The notes beneath the pieces are model-generated. The model was not told where the DNA came from. It made no database searches and was given only the letters and a program-made list of their open reading frames with translations. Below are positions 33,198-46,613 of a DNA stretch of 64,000 nucleotides, piece after piece. Position 1 is the stretch's first letter; every line of letters begins with the position of its first letter. The position numbers were made by a program, and so were the translations under genes. Source of the stretch: Ricinus communis (lineage: Eukaryota; Streptophyta; Magnoliopsida; Malpighiales; Euphorbiaceae); assembly GCF_019578655.1 (NCBI RefSeq), contig NC_063264.1, positions 26,621,688-26,685,687 of the forward strand. The letters are read 5' to 3'.

Positions 33198-35264
33198 GGA
33201 AAAAGATGCAAATAAGCTCTTAACGTTTGAAGCAAGGAGCAGATAAGCCCTTAATCTATTTTTTAGTGCAAATAAATACATAAAAATATTTTAACTGTAT
33301 TCTAAACTCCCTGAATAGACGGAGACTCAATTGCAAATAACATCGTTATCCAATAACATTTTCAATATCAATTCTAATTTTTAATTTTAAGAAACCTGTA
33401 ACTTTGATTTTTTTAAAAAGAGAACATCACCTTCACCACCTACGACCCTTCTCCATCATTATTATCCTCATCACCATCACAACTGAGAGCTTCAGCCAAT
33501 AAAGGATCTCCATTACTATAGAGAAGACTATGTGTAATTACCTGGAACCATATTACATGAGGTATTGTCTGCTTTGGCCCTCAAAGGCCTCACGATTTTG
33601 TCCTTTTGGCGGGTTCGAGAACTTCTCAGGAGGTCTCCCATCTTGAAATTTTTCTGAACTAAGCATGTTTAATTTTTGATTTCCTACAACTCTACAGCTA
33701 AAAAACCAAAAAGTGCCTCATGTGATTATTTCAAACTCTTTACATATATGTTATCAACCATTTCTCGCTCCATTTTAATGTGTAATTCGATTCATTCATG
33801 TACCCCCGTACCTTAGAGTGTTGTCATCCTAGAAGCTTGCCAGTAGCCGCTCCTTATCCAGGCATCCTATGTTTGCCCCGGCATCCACTTCCCGCCCTTA
33901 TCGGACCGCTCTCTAAGTCAGGTTGTCACATATCCATCAGCTTCTGCCTAGTTCATCCTCGAACCACACATCTACTAGAGGGGTCCTACTTTGATAGCAT
34001 TTGTAATGACTCAGAACCAGATCACATGAGATATTGTTCGCTTTGGCCCCCACTGGCCTCACGGTTTTGTCCTTATAGCGGGTTCGAGAACTTCACAGGA
34101 GGTCCCCCATCCTGGAATTTCTTTGAACCAAGTACGTTTAACTTTGAAGTTCCTACAACTCCATAGCCAAACAACCAAAAAGCACCTCATGTTATTAGTT
34201 CCAACTCTTTACATATATATTATCAACCATTCCCCCCACCCCTCATTTCAATATGCAATTCGATTCATTTATGTACCCCCGCACCTTAGAGTGCTGGCAT
34301 CCTAGGAGCCTGCCAATAGTCGCTCCTTGTCCAGACATCCTATCTTTGCCTCAGCATCCACTTTCCGCCCTCATCAGACCACTCTCTAGGTCAAGCTGTC
34401 ACATGCCCACCAGCTTCTGCCTGGTTTGTCCTCAAACCACACATCTACTAGAGGGGTCTTGCTCTGATACCATTTGTAAAGTCCCGGAACCAGATCACAC
34501 GAGATATTGTTCTCTTTGGTCCCCACTGGCCTCACGATTTTGTCCTTTGGTGGATTCGAGAACTTCACAAGAGGCCCCCCATCCTGGAATTTCTCTGAAC
34601 CAATTTTGGAGTTCCTACAACTCCACATCCAAACAGCCAAAAAGTGCCTCATGTTATTAGTTCTAACTCTTTACATATATATTATCAACCATTCCCCGCC
34701 CCATTTCAATGTGCAATTCGATTCATTCATATACCCCCGTACCTTAGAGTGCTGCCATTCTAAAAGCCTGCTAGTAGCCGCTCCTTATCCAGACATCCTA
34801 TCTTTGCCCCGGCGTCCACTACCCGTCCTCATCGGACCACTCTCTAGGTCAGGCTGTCACACCATGTGCTTAATTTCTTTGAAAAATCAAATACCCAAAA
34901 TTTACTATCTCAATTTTATTTCTTTTTCATTATTAATATAGATATAATCTTTCAAATACCTAAAAGCAAACATCAATAATATCAAAGCAAACACTTTAAA
35001 TCAATAATATCAAATTTGACAATTTATCTCACATCTTCAAAATTTCATTTTGTAAACAAGAAGCATTAAAGCAGAGGAATTACAAGAAGAATAAGTGGAA
35101 GTGGATAAAGAAGCTAAAGGAGGAAGAAAAGATTAGTTGGAAGAATACCAAAAGTTGGAGCGTGAGGAAACAGTGCTGCTACCTTCATCATCGGCACAAT
35201 CTCGATCTCGATTTCACTCCGAAATCTTAATTTCCAATTCGTGGTTTTTGGTAATTAAATTCTT
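33198..35264. mobile_element. Truncated Mutator-like element hosting Cassandra (copy B)
   Basis: Same truncation point against the U2 array as copy A, so the truncation predates the 20-kb duplication. Confidence 0.7.
33533..34861 (-). mobile_element. Cassandra-type TRIM, three LTRs (copy B)
   Basis: LTRs at 33533-33930, 34002-34403 and 34475-34861, with the two primer-binding spacers as in copy A. The middle LTR retains the clearest 5S-like box A/box C pair. Confidence 0.88.
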
Positions 35265-35619
35265 TTTTCTTTCTTTTTTTACAAATATAATATCTATTTT
35301 ATACTATTTTTACCATTCTTTGTCACTTCTTTTTTTTTTGTTTCTTTTTATTTCCTCCAACAATGAAGAAGGTGTGCTATTTTAATAAATAATCACTTGC
35401 TTCTTTTACTTTTTCACTAAAATGAGAAATAATAAAAAATCTAATACATGGGCAAAAGAAAATAAATCGAATATCAAATAAAATTATGCAGTAACCAGTT
35501 GGAGAACTAGTCGTTTAAAGTATTGTCATATCCAAACTCAATTAATTTCACTCACCTCTTTCAACTCAACTTATTGTCTCTTAGAACAAAAAAAAAGACA
35601 TAATTGAACTAGATTTGGA

Positions 35620-35814
35620 GGGTTGCACCAGGCCTGTGCTATAGTGCCAACACACAGGCAATGCTCAAGGACTCCAATAGCAAGCTATTGTGATGAGCCC
35701 TCTCCCTAAAAAAATAAATTTAATATCATGTGAATCAATGATTCACGTATCAGATATTAAACTGATAAGAACAGATACTACACTTGATCTTAGCCAAAAG
35801 GCCGAGAAAGGTAT
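35620..35814 (-). ncRNA. U2 snRNA, array copy 1 (unit B)
   Basis: As copy A, except for one inserted base (GTGCCAACAC, plus strand) in the loop of stem-loop IV and a reversion of stem III (GAGCCC instead of GAGTCC). Stem IV and all 5' elements are intact, and the 3' box is present. Confidence 0.93.
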
Positions 35815-35837
35815 GCTTTATTTGTTAACTTCACTTT

Positions 35838-35889
35838 CCTTTTATACTTGTTCCTTTAGCAGTTTTTCTTTGGCTTCTCAATGTGGGAT
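35838..35889 (-). promoter_or_regulatory. U2-1 promoter (unit B)
   Basis: TATAAAAGG (35838-35846) and USE ATCCCACATTG (35879-35889), minus strand. Confidence 0.9.
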
Positions 35890-36406
35890 ATATACTTTTG
35901 TCATGAGTTCACAGTTTCATAATACATTTGCCAGTTTTGTTTTTTTTATTTCTTTCAACTAAGAGTGTAGGGTGAAATTTAAATATTTTAGAGAGAAAAT
36001 TACATAAAATATTGTATTTTGAAAAAAATATTTTATTTTACTTTACTTTTTTTCTTTCTTTTTTACTAATATAATATCTGTTTTATACTATTTTTACCAT
36101 TGCTGTCACTTCTTTTTCTTGTTTCTTTTTATTTCCTCCAACAATGACGAAGGTGGGCTATTTTAATAAATAATCACTTCCTCCTTTTACTTTTTCACCA
36201 AAATGAGAAAAAATAAAAAATTGAATACATGGGTGAAAGAAAATAAATCGAATATCAAATAAAATTATGCATTAGCCAGTCCGAGAACTAGTCGTTTAAA
36301 GTATTGTCATATCCAAATTCAATTAATTTCACTCACCTTCTCTTTCAACTCAACTTATTGTCTCTTACAATAAAAAAAAAAGACACATAATTGAACTAGA
36401 TTTGGA

Positions 36407-36600
36407 GGGTTGCACAAGGCCTGTGCTATAGTGCAACACACAGGCAACGCTCAAGGACTCTAATAGCAAGCTATTGTGATGAGCCCTCTCCCTAAAAAAA
36501 TAAATTTAATATCATGTGAATCAATGATTCACGTATCAGATATTAAACTGATAAGAACAGATACTACACTTGATCTTAGCCAAAAGGCCGAGAAAGGTAT
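36407..36600 (-). ncRNA. U2 snRNA, array copy 2 (unit B)
   Basis: Same 194-nt RNA as 16376-16569 by eye. Likely functional. Confidence 0.93.
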
Positions 36601-36623
36601 GCTTTGTTTTTTAACTTCACTTT

Positions 36624-36675
36624 CCTTTTATACTTGTTCCTCTAGCAATTTTGTTTTGGCTTATCAATGTGGGAT
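36624..36675 (-). promoter_or_regulatory. U2-2 promoter (unit B)
   Basis: TATAAAAGG (36624-36632) and ATCCCACATTG (36665-36675), minus strand. Confidence 0.9.
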
Positions 36676-37193
36676 ATATACTTTTATCATAAGTTCACAG
36701 TTTCATAATACATTTGCCAGTTTTGTTTTCCTATTTCTTTCAACTAAGAGTGTATGATGAAGTTTAAATATTTTAGAGAGAAAATTACATAAAATATTGT
36801 ATTTTTTAAAAAAATATTATTTTTACTTTATTTTTTCTATCATTTTTTACTAATATAATATGTATTTTATACTAATTTTTTTTACCATTGATGTCACTTC
36901 TTTTTCTTGTTTCTTTTTATTTCCTCCAACAATGAAGAAGGTGGGCTATTTTAATAAATAATCACTTGCTCCTTTTAATTTTTCACCAAAATGAGAAATA
37001 ATAAAAAATCTAATACATGGGTGAAAGAAAATAAATCGAATATCAAATAAAATTATGCATTAACTAGTGAGCGAACTAGTCATTTAAAGTATTGTCATAT
37101 CTAAACTCAATTAATTTCACTCACCTTCTCTTTCAACTCAACTTATTGTCTCTTATAATAAAAAAAAGGACATATAATTGAACTAGATTTGGA

Positions 37194-37397
37194 GGGTTGC
37201 ACCAGGCCTGTGCTATAGTGCAACACACAAGCAACACTCAAGGACTCCAATAGCAAGCTATTGTGATGAGCCGTCTCCCTAAAAAAATAAATTTAATATC
37301 ATGTGAATCAATGATTCACGTATTAGATATTAAACGATATTAAACTGATAAGAACATATACTACACTTGATCTTAGCCAAAAGGCCGAGAAAGGTAT
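37194..37397 (-). ncRNA. U2 snRNA, array copy 3, altered loop IIa (unit B)
   Basis: Carries the same 10-nt loop IIa duplication and TATATG change as unit A, plus a C-to-T change in stem IIa (CTAATACG) and GACGGCTC in place of GAGGGCTC near stem III. Confidence 0.83.
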
Positions 37398-37420
37398 GCT
37401 TTGTTTGTTAACTTCACTTC

Positions 37421-37472
37421 CCTTTTATACTTGTTCTTCTAGCAGTTTTCTTTTGGCTTCTCAATGTGGGAT
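37421..37472 (-). promoter_or_regulatory. U2-3 promoter (unit B)
   Basis: TATAAAAGG and ATCCCACATTG on the minus strand at the normal spacing. Confidence 0.85.
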
Positions 37473-37970
37473 ATATACTTTTGTCATGAGTTCACAGTTT
37501 CATAATACATTTGCAAGTTTTGTTTTCCTATTTCTTTCAACTAAAAGTGTATGGTGAAATTTAAATATTTTACAGAGAAAATTACATAAAATATTATATT
37601 TTTTAATAAATATTATTTTACCTTTACTTTTTTTTTCTTTTTTACTAATATAATATTTATTTTATACTAATTTTTTTACCATTGTTGTCACTTCTTTTTA
37701 TTATTTTTCTTTATTTCCTTCAACAACGTAGAAGGTGGGCTATTTTAATAAATAATCGCTTGGTCCTTTTAAGTTTTCACCTAATGAAAAATAATAAAAA
37801 GTCTAATATATGGGTGAAAGAAAATAAATCGAATATCAAATAAAATTATGTATTAACGAGTGAGTGAATTAGTCGTTTAAAGTATTGTCATATAAAAACT
37901 CAATTAATTTCACTCATCTATCTCTTAAAATAATAAAAAAAAAAGAACACATAATTGAACTAGATTTGGA

Positions 37971-38165
37971 GGGTTGCACCAGGCCTGTGCTATAATGCAA
38001 CACACAAGCAACACTCAAGGACTCCAATAGCAAGCTATTGTGATGAGCCCTCTCTCTAAAAAAATAAATTTAATATCATATGAATCAATGATTCACGTAT
38101 CAGATATTAAACTGATAAGAACAGATACTACATTTGATCTTAGCCAAAAAGGCCGAGAAACATAT
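37971..38165 (-). pseudogene. U2 snRNA, array copy 4, decaying (unit B)
   Basis: Shares the extra base in stem-loop I and GATCAAAT with unit A. Its 5' end has drifted further (ATATGTTTC). Confidence 0.75.
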
Positions 38166-38188
38166 GCTTTGTTTGTTAACTTCACTTT

Positions 38189-38243
38189 CCTTTTGTACTT
38201 GTTCCTCTAGCATTTTTTTTTTTTTGGCTTCTCAATGTGGGAT
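38189..38243 (-). promoter_or_regulatory. U2-4 promoter with mutated TATA (unit B)
   Basis: The TATA box reads TACAAAAGG (38189-38197), whereas unit A has TATAAAAGG. The USE ATCCCACATTG (38233-38243) is intact, and the spacer is longer by a few T residues. Expected to be weak. Confidence 0.7.
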
Positions 38244-38757
38244 ATATACTTTTGTCATGAGTTCACAGTTTCATAATACATTTGTCGGTTTTATTTTTTT
38301 ATTTCTTTCTAACTAAGAGTGTAGGGTGAAATTTAAATATGTTAGAGAGAAAATTACATAAAATATTGTATTTTGAAAGAAAATATTATTTTTACTTTAC
38401 TTGTTTCTTTTTTTTATTAATATAATATCTATTTTATACTATTTTTACCATTGTTGTCACTTCTTTTTCTTGTTTCTTTTTATTTCCTCAAACAAAGAAG
38501 AAGGTGAAATATTTTAATAAATAATCACTTGCTCCTTTTACTTTTTCACTGAAATGAAAAAAATAAAAAATCTAATATGTGGGTGAAAGAAAACAAATCG
38601 AGTATCAAATAAAATTATGTATTAACTAGTGGGGGTAGTAGTTGTTTAAAATATTGTCATATCTAAACTCAATTAATTTCACTCATCTCCTCTTTCAACT
38701 CAATTTATTGTCTCTTAGAACAAAGAACAAAGGACATATAATTGAACTAGATTTGGA

Positions 38758-38952
38758 GGGATGCACTAGGCCTGTGCTATAGTGCATCACACAGGCAACG
38801 CTCAAGGACTCCAATAGCAAGCTGTTGTGATGAGCCCTCTCCCTAAAAAAGTAAATTTAATATCATGTGAATCAATGATTCACGTATCAGATATTAAACT
38901 AATAAGGACAGATACTACACTTTAATCTTAGCTAAAAGGCCGAGAAAAGTAT
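38758..38952 (-). pseudogene. U2 snRNA pseudogene, array copy 5 (unit B)
   Basis: Promoterless, as in unit A, with the same substitutions. Confidence 0.85.
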
Positions 38953-38973
38953 GCTTTGTTTGTTAACTTCACA

Positions 38974-39281
38974 GATAACAACAAGCATTTCTCACATTCT
39001 CAAAATCTTAGTTTTTACGGATAATTTTCAATTGCCAATGTTCTGCTGTTTCCCAATCGACTTTCTTGAGATGTAATAATGTTGGAATAACGGAAATTAT
39101 GAAACTGTCATGTTATTGGCTTAGCTTAGTAGATCATGGTACAAATATGAAAGACATTTGCAAATATAAACTTTCAAAAGCCACCTGTAAAAGTGGTAGC
39201 CGGTGTAATTTCCTATTTAACAGAAGGGAACATGTAATATGCTTCTTATTTGCAAGGTTATGTTGTTAATAGAATGCCAAA
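38974..39281. other. U5 upstream region (copy B)
   Basis: Same as 18943-19250. No gene recognised. Confidence 0.5.
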
Positions 39282-39333
39282 ATCCCACATTGTTTTAAAG
39301 ATATAACCCATGACTCAAGCCTGCAGATATAGG
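39282..39333 (+). promoter_or_regulatory. Plus-strand U5 promoter (unit B)
   Basis: ATCCCACATTG and GATATAGG, identical to unit A. Confidence 0.8.
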
Positions 39334-39356
39334 CGAAGGCAATTACTGTTTACAAG

Positions 39357-39487
39357 ATATGGAGCCATGCAGTAAGCACAAAGCGAACTATTCTTTCGCC
39401 TTTTACTAAAGAATACCGTGTGCTTGCTGTTTACAGTGGCATACAATGATTTTTGGAAGGGCCCTATTCTTATTAGAGTTGAGCCCT
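39357..39487 (+). ncRNA. U5 spliceosomal snRNA (unit B, plus strand)
   Basis: No difference from 19326-19456 noticed: invariant loop I, supporting stem, Sm-like site and terminal hairpin are all present. Confidence 0.92.
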
Positions 39488-39719
39488 TTATTATTCCCGG
39501 TTCAACCTTTTCAATCTTATTGAATAAGATATAACATTTGTCTCTGTAAATTATATATCGGTTCCTTTCTTTGAAACACTTTGCTGGTGCTCTTGTATCC
39601 GAATCCATAAATCAGAGGTCCACAGTTCGAATACATATAAGCAATTATATAGTCAATGAATCTTGAAACGAAACATGTACCAAAGCAAACAATGAATTTG
39701 ACAAGTGCTCGGGGGTTGA

Positions 39720-40001
39720 AGAAGAATTACCAATGAATATAGACAAGAATCAAGAGGATGCGATGTTGCGAAAGAACAAGAATTGCAGAAGAACTATCGG
39801 GAAAATCGACAGGCACTGGATTATATGGAACTTGCCATTGAAGAACAAGAATTGAATTTTTAAGAAAATCAAGGGGTGGCAGTTGATATAGTACTGGCGC
39901 CTATGGAAAAGCATGATATCCTGGCTCTGGCAGCTTCCATGCGTTGGCCTTCTGATCTTGAGGACTCAATTATTCTTGATGATGACATGGATACTACATG
40001 A
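39720..40001 (+). pseudogene. Acidic C-terminal gene fragment, NAC-tail-like (unit B)
   Basis: Same frame and same single internal TAA as 19689-19970. Confidence 0.45.
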
Positions 40002-40500
40002 AAAGGAAAAGAAAAGAAGAAAAACAAAAAAGAGAAGCTGACATAGCAATCAAAATATGTTGGACTATGTCATCGCCATAAAAATACTTAACATGCTATC
40101 TTAGATATTTTTTAAGTCTCACTTATTTATTAAATTAAAATTCTAAATAAATATCTTTTAATTTAAAATATTAAATTATATAGTAATCGAGACACATTTA
40201 AAAAAAAAAAATTAATGAATCACATATGTTTAGATCATCATACTTATTCATTTATGTTACTCTCAAGATTTATTATTTGAATTTTTTCTATTATTTTTTT
40301 TTCTTTTCAATAGAATTATTTTTTTTACTTTCAAAACTATGTTCATTTATAAATTTATATTTATAATTATTCTAAATTTTTCTTTATATTATTAGCAAAT
40401 AAATGTGCTTCTTTTTATAAAGTATTAAATTTGAAATCTTAAATTTTTTAAGGGATAATAATATAAATGGTCACTAAACCTTGCACTTAGTTTCATTTTG

Positions 40501-43071
40501 GTCATAAAATTGTAATTTTTTTTTTCAATCATTCAATTATGTATCTAATTTAGTACTCGCAAGTTCATGAATCATTCTTTTAGTAAAACGGTAAATTCAC
40601 CTCGATGTCGATCTCCCAAGGAATTATGAGGCCACTTATTATATAGACTAATTATCAATACAAAACAATAAAATTAAATTTAAACACTCTAAACTAGTAT
40701 TATGAGAAAGTAGAATATTCATACAATAAATAAAATAAACTATAAAGTAAATATGCAATGCAAAAGCAAATGCTTATAATTTAAAACTATATATTAAAGA
40801 CAGTATTTAGCCTAGCCATTTATTTAGTAATCTCCTTATTTTACTTTAAGCCTAGATCTAATGAATGAGATAATGATGTGCCTTTTTCTTTAGCCACTCA
40901 AACTAATAATGTAACTAAAGTTTTTTTACCAATATAGATTCAAACAAAGATGGCATCTCTAATACCGAATATAAGTTTATCTAATAGATAAGACTATAGG
41001 TATCATTATCTCCACTAAATATTATCTCACAATAACTCTTAATATAAATCATAATAATAATATATTATGACTAAAATGCCCTCCTTGGCCTTATATAATT
41101 CAGCTAGCACAGCAAATAGCAGATATTTAATCTTGGACATTTGAAATCAACAGTTCTATTTAAGCTCATTTTTTGAGTATTTTTCTCTATATTTTTCTCT
41201 TTTGGCTAATATTACAAGAAAATAGATAATTAAGCTTACATGAGGTACAAGTATATTTTATTTTCATATTTTATATATAAAGCATACTATTGGAGCACTA
41301 AAACATCCTAAATATATATATATATATAATTTGGACCTATCATTCAGCTTTAATTTTGATTGCACTTTAGTCACCTTAAAAATAAGAAATTGACATATCA
41401 TATTTTTTCTAATTCTAGTAGCTTTTAAAAAATTTATCCCATATAACTAAAGGTGAGCGAAAAAATCAAATCGATCGTAATTGAATATCAGTAGCTTCGA
41501 TCAATAGAAACTAAATTATAAAAATATTTAATAAATAAAACATATAAAGTTTTAAATTTCAATGTGAAACTTAAAAAGTTTCAGTTTGACAATATTTATA
41601 TCCACAATTAAATCATTTTAAGCTCACACATAAGAATTAAGAAATATATAATATTAAATTGTCTTAATTATAATAAAAATAGTTTTATGAGTAAAATATC
41701 AATTTATTAGAATATATAAAACTTATATAATTTTTTTTCACTTTAGTGAATTACTTTTTTTCCTACTCCATTAATACTTTCTCTTACAATAAATAAAGAT
41801 AAAATTAGAAAAGAAGTAATTTCCTTTCGAAAGAAAAGAAGTAACTAATACTCTATTAGTTGCTGGAAATAACATTTAATTTAAAATAATAATTTTTTAA
41901 ACGATACTTATTTCAGAATGGAGAAAGTAATATACTATAATTTATAAAGAAAATGAATAGTAAAGTAATTTAATTTAATTCGTCAAATTTTAGTTTAAAA
42001 ATAAATAAAAATATGAAAATAAAAGAACGAAGTTTCTTTAAATGGAAATTATCATGATTGTAATTTATAGAAATAAACAGGTACATCTTGATACATAATT
42101 ATATCACAATAAAATTGATTAAAAATATATAAAAAAAGATAAAAGATAAAAGATTTCCACAAAAAGTTTTTTTTGGAATCTCGTATGCTTCTTATTAATA
42201 AATTTAATGCAATAACATAAAACAAAGAATTAAAATGCTAATATATCAAGAAGCTTAAAAAAGAACTTTATTATAGAGAAAGTGATGCTAATAAAATTGT
42301 AAAGACAAAATTGAGAGAATTAAAAAAATTATGCTGGTTAAATTTATTTATAATAATAATAATAATGATAAAATTAAAATAATTTACCAAATTTAAATAC
42401 TAATAATAAGAATAATAGAAACTAAAATCTATATTAATAATAATAATAATAATAATAAATAATAATAATAATAATATATTTAAAAAATTTATTAAAAATA
42501 ATAAAATTAATACTAATTAGATAAATAGATGGATAAAAATTTATATGGATTATATAAGTTAAAGTATACATATAAACTTTAAATGGTTGATATTTAAATA
42601 CTAGAATCCTCGTTTCCCATTATTCCATGGGCCTGATACTTTTTTTTGATTCTGAAGAGTCAAGCTGCACAAATCTACTAATATTTGAGGTTAATGAGCA
42701 TACTATTTCAGTTTTCTACCTTGTGTGAAATAAAAAATATAGACTTATCGCTCGCGTTCTTTCTTTCTTTTGTGTTCTTGTCTACCCTAGTGTCTAAATC
42801 AATTCGATTTGATCCTTACGCTCAGCCGTACGGAGAAGAACAAATAACTTGTGATTTCCTCTATACCTCTTTTTCTAATATTTGTTTAGTATGATGGTTT
42901 GGCCGGTAGCATTGATGCTTTACTTGATCATCAAGTGGGATGAGACATAAATCCACGCTCGAAAGGGAGAAATCATATTGTTTTCTCATTTCAATATAAT
43001 TATTTTTAGCTAGTGTTGAGAACGGGGAAGCAAGTTCTTTAAAAAAGGGCTTTGAAATGGGATTTCATATT
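40501..43071. repeat. AT-rich block L2 (copy B)
   Basis: Counterpart of 20470-23061 with a shorter microsatellite (42434-42476) and a small loss near 41125. No gene seen. Confidence 0.72.
42601..42638 (+). pseudogene. U2 snRNA 3'-end relic (copy B, L2)
   Basis: Same eroded relic as 22591-22628. Confidence 0.45.
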
Positions 43072-44313
43072 GGGAAAAGATACAAATAAGCACTTAATGT
43101 TTGAAGCAAAGAGCACATGAGCTCCTAATCTATTTTTTAGTGCAAATAAATACATAAAAATATTTTTACTGTATTCTAAGCCCCCTGAATAGACGGAGAC
43201 TCAATTGCTAATAATATTGTTGTCCAATAACATTTTCAAATCAATTCTAATTTTAAATCTTAAGAAACCTATAACTTTGATTTCTTTTTAAAAGAAAATT
43301 AAAAAGCCATCACTTCCACCACCTACAACCCATCTCCACCACTATTATCCCCATCACCACTACAACTGAGAGCTTCGGTCAATACAGAATCTCCATTACT
43401 ATAGAGAACCGCAGCTACCATTACACCTTCATGATTCCTCATTATACCACCAATACCAATATGGCCAACATATGAAAAATATAACACTATCAACATTTTA
43501 AGAATCTAACAGAAGGTGGTTTTACCTAGTGAGCAACATTCCAGCCCAACCATTATCATCAGCAAAATAACCAACAGCCCAACCATGTGCTTAATTTCTT
43601 TGAAAAATCAAATACCCAAAATTTACTATCTCAATTTTTATTTCTTTCTCATTCTTAATATAGATATAAACTTTCAAATACCTAAAAAAAAACATCAATA
43701 AGATCAAAGCAAACCCACTTTAAATCAATAATTCCAAATTTGACAATTTATCTCACATCTTCAAAATTTTATTTTGTCAACAAGAAGCATTAGAGCAAAG
43801 GAATTACAAGAAGAATAAGTGGAAGTGGATAAAGAAGCTAAAGGAGGAAGAAAAGATTAGTTGGAAGAATGCCAAAGGTTGGAGCGCAAGAAGACAGTGC
43901 TGCTACCTTCATCATCAGCACAATCTCGATCTCGATTTCACTCCAAAATCTTAATTTCCAATTCGTGGTTTTTGATAATTAAATTCTTGGTTGGTGTGAT
44001 AAGAGAAGGAGATGGAATGAATTATGCAGTTGTGATGGTAGATGTGCTCGAAAAAAGGAATGGGTTTTGATTTTGATTTTTTATTTTAATAATAAAGTTA
44101 AATATATTAAAATTTATAATTATTAAATAAAATATATTGTTTATTCTCCTTTCTCAGTGTGTTAAACAAAAGTTTGTTTCAAAAAGAATTTCCGTCTGAT
44201 AGGGGCATAGAATAGAGTAAAAATTTTTACGTACTTATTTGTGCTAGAAAAAAAGAATAGGGGCTTATCTGTTCCTCACTCCAAAAGTTAAGGGCTTATT
44301 TGCACCTTTTTCC
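43072..44313. mobile_element. Mutator-like element, both TIRs present (copy B)
   Basis: Counterpart of 23062-24302, with the same TTTCATATT and TCTCATGTT flanks. Confidence 0.75.
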
Positions 44314-44647
44314 TCTCATGTTTGGGCATAGAGCAGTTAATGTGGAAACCATTTCTTTTATTTTATTCTACTCTTTTAGGCCTAAAAGCCTCTTCCTTTT
44401 TTTTTAACGTTACGAGTGTTTTTCGTTAGTTGCATATGGAAGTGGAAAATAAGATCGTTACAAGTATTTTTCGTTAATTGCATATTGAAGTGGATAACAA
44501 GATCATTAGAAATGAAGTGCCAACCCAAAAATAAACAACGTAAAGATACCCTATGCATGGGATAAGAGCTATCAAACACTATATGAAAGTTTGAACAATG
44601 GGTACTTTAATTTATTGAAAAAAAATATAAAGAAATTGAATTGATAA

Positions 44648-44779
44648 AAGGCTCAACCCTAACAAGAGAAGACCCCTTCCAAAAATTACTGTATGCCAAC
44701 TCAAAGCAACAAGCACACGGTATTCTTTAGTAAAAGGCGAAAGAATAGTTCGCTATGTGCTTACTGCGTGGCTCCATAT
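44648..44779 (-). ncRNA. U5 spliceosomal snRNA (unit B, minus strand)
   Basis: As 24635-24766, with one change in the 5' stem (AGTAAGCAC instead of AATAAGCAC, minus strand) that improves similarity to the plus-strand gene. Loop I is intact. Confidence 0.88.
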
Positions 44780-44804
44780 CTCTCATCCTGCAATTGCGTT
44801 ACTG

Positions 44805-44856
44805 CTATATTTGCGGGTCCTCAGTGATGGCTGATAGCTTTAAACCCATGTGGGAT
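44805..44856 (-). promoter_or_regulatory. Minus-strand U5 promoter (unit B)
   Basis: ATCCCACATGG (44846-44856) and AATATAGC, minus strand, same spacing as unit A. Confidence 0.78.
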
Positions 44857-45229
44857 TGCATCATATAACCTAGCAAATTTCTTGCATATTTGTACCATGA
44901 TTTACTAACCACATAACATGGAGTTAATTACGTGAAGAAAATAAAGAGTGCAACTATTTTTAAAATCTTCAACAAGAGTTTCCTCTATGATTGCAAGAAC
45001 TTATACTAAAGTCTATTATTTCTTCTTAAATAGTTTTAACTTATTTTCTTCTTCATCTCAAGTTCTGCTTCAAACCTATCATTCACTTTATTACGTGAGC
45101 TTTATCCTTGCCAAATCTACTTTTAACTTTCCTTAATCCTGGAGCTTCATCCTGGCTTCCGAGTTTAGACAAGAAGCACATTTCTACTGAGGATTTCTGT
45201 CTGTTAGCATCAGGATTTTAAAATAATGC
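44857..45229. other. Unit junction region B/C
   Basis: About 110 bp shorter than the A/B junction, with a short private sequence (TGATTTACTAACC) at the break. No gene. Confidence 0.5.
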
Positions 45230-46104
45230 TCCACTCGTTACCTTCTCCTTTGCTTTCGAGTGGGAAACAATTCAAAACCAAATGGAATCAACTAAATCAT
45301 TATTTCCTCATGTCAACAAAATCATTTTCATCCTCGGCATGACAAGTTTTAATAATGGTGAAATTAAGTACTTTAAAATTTTGATCCCAATAGTAACGAA
45401 GAACTGTACTAAAGTTGGTCTTCTGAAATGGGAAATCAAACTGTTGTAATCATTAAAAAGAAAAAAAAAAAGAAAGAACAGGAAATGTTTGTCATAGGGC
45501 AGATGCAGTGGAAACCATTTCTAATTATATTGTTTTAGGCTTAAAAGGCTCTTTTTTTCCATTAATTATGTCTCAAAAAAGAATAAACATTTAACTGCAA
45601 TGATACCTCCACGACAGTATCAGTATGAAACTACCAAACACTAGATAAAAGCTTGCATAGGCAAAGTATTGATAAAGGTCGAATGTTAAAGGTAAAATTG
45701 AAAGGATTGAACTTGGATTGATGAAGAGCCCTTCCAAAAATTGTTAGAGAATAATTAACTATTTTATCAGGTATATACACAAAGGAAACCTGTACCTATA
45801 CCAGAGTTAACTATTAGAGTATAATTGAATGCAAGAACCAGTTCACTAACTTACCAAAGATAAGCAACAGTTCCTCAGAACTAACTAAGCAAATTGCCAG
45901 TGTTCAAATGCAAGAGATATCAAATGGACATAAATATAGCTGTTCTTGGTATTGTGCACTAAGCTAAGATTTCAAGAGTGACTTACCTTGACTTTAAGAT
46001 GAAGGAAATGAACATCTGTACGAATTTTAAATGAAGAAAAGAAAATGGAGCACTGCACATAACAACCAAAATATATTGGACTATGTCATTGCTATAAAAA
46101 TCTT

Positions 46105-46157
46105 ATCCCACACGGAATAAGTATAACGGAGAAGTATTAAACATGGAATATAAATAG
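46105..46157 (+). promoter_or_regulatory. U1 promoter (copy C)
   Basis: ATCCCACACGG and TATAAATAG as in the other units. Confidence 0.85.
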
Positions 46158-46180
46158 AAAGCAAATAGCATCAAGCAAAC

Positions 46181-46343
46181 ATACTTACCTGGACGGGGTC
46201 AATGGGCGATCAAGAAAGTTCATGGCCTAGGTAGTTGGTCTCCATTGCACTTAGGAGATGCACCTGCCTAAGGTCTCCCCAAGTGGGAGAGCCTACGTCA
46301 TAATTTGTGATAGTGGGGGCCTGCGTTCGCGCGGCCCCTTTCC
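46181..46343 (+). ncRNA. U1 spliceosomal snRNA (copy C)
   Basis: Matches copy B, including the GAAAG loop variant. All other functional motifs are intact. Confidence 0.94.
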
Positions 46344-46613
46344 ATGCCAATTCTAAACTTGCCACTAACTCCGGGAAACCTATGAAACTAAAGACATGTC
46401 TGGTGAAAAATTTAAAGCAGCTTCATTTTGAGGGATGAGTCCTATCAACGTGTATAAGTAGTCCTTTCAGAACTGTGAATTACTGATCCTACTGATATTG
46501 AATTTACAATAGCTTGTGACTGGGTTGAGCTACTAAGCCCTGCAAAATCTAGCTGATACTCTTACTAGCAGACTCTTACTGCAACTGGTGTTGTTTAGTC
46601 AGACAGTTAGAAG

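Larger units (their letters stand above)
35265..38973 (-). repeat. Tandem array of five U2 units (copy B)
   Basis: Same organisation and same decay order as 15235-18942. Confidence 0.92.
25297..45229. repeat. Higher-order tandem repeat, copy B (about 19.9 kb)
   Basis: Same order and orientation of features as copy A. It differs from A by single copies at the two tandem-duplication sites near 27711 and 28735, small indels, and substitutions noted under individual genes. Confidence 0.93.
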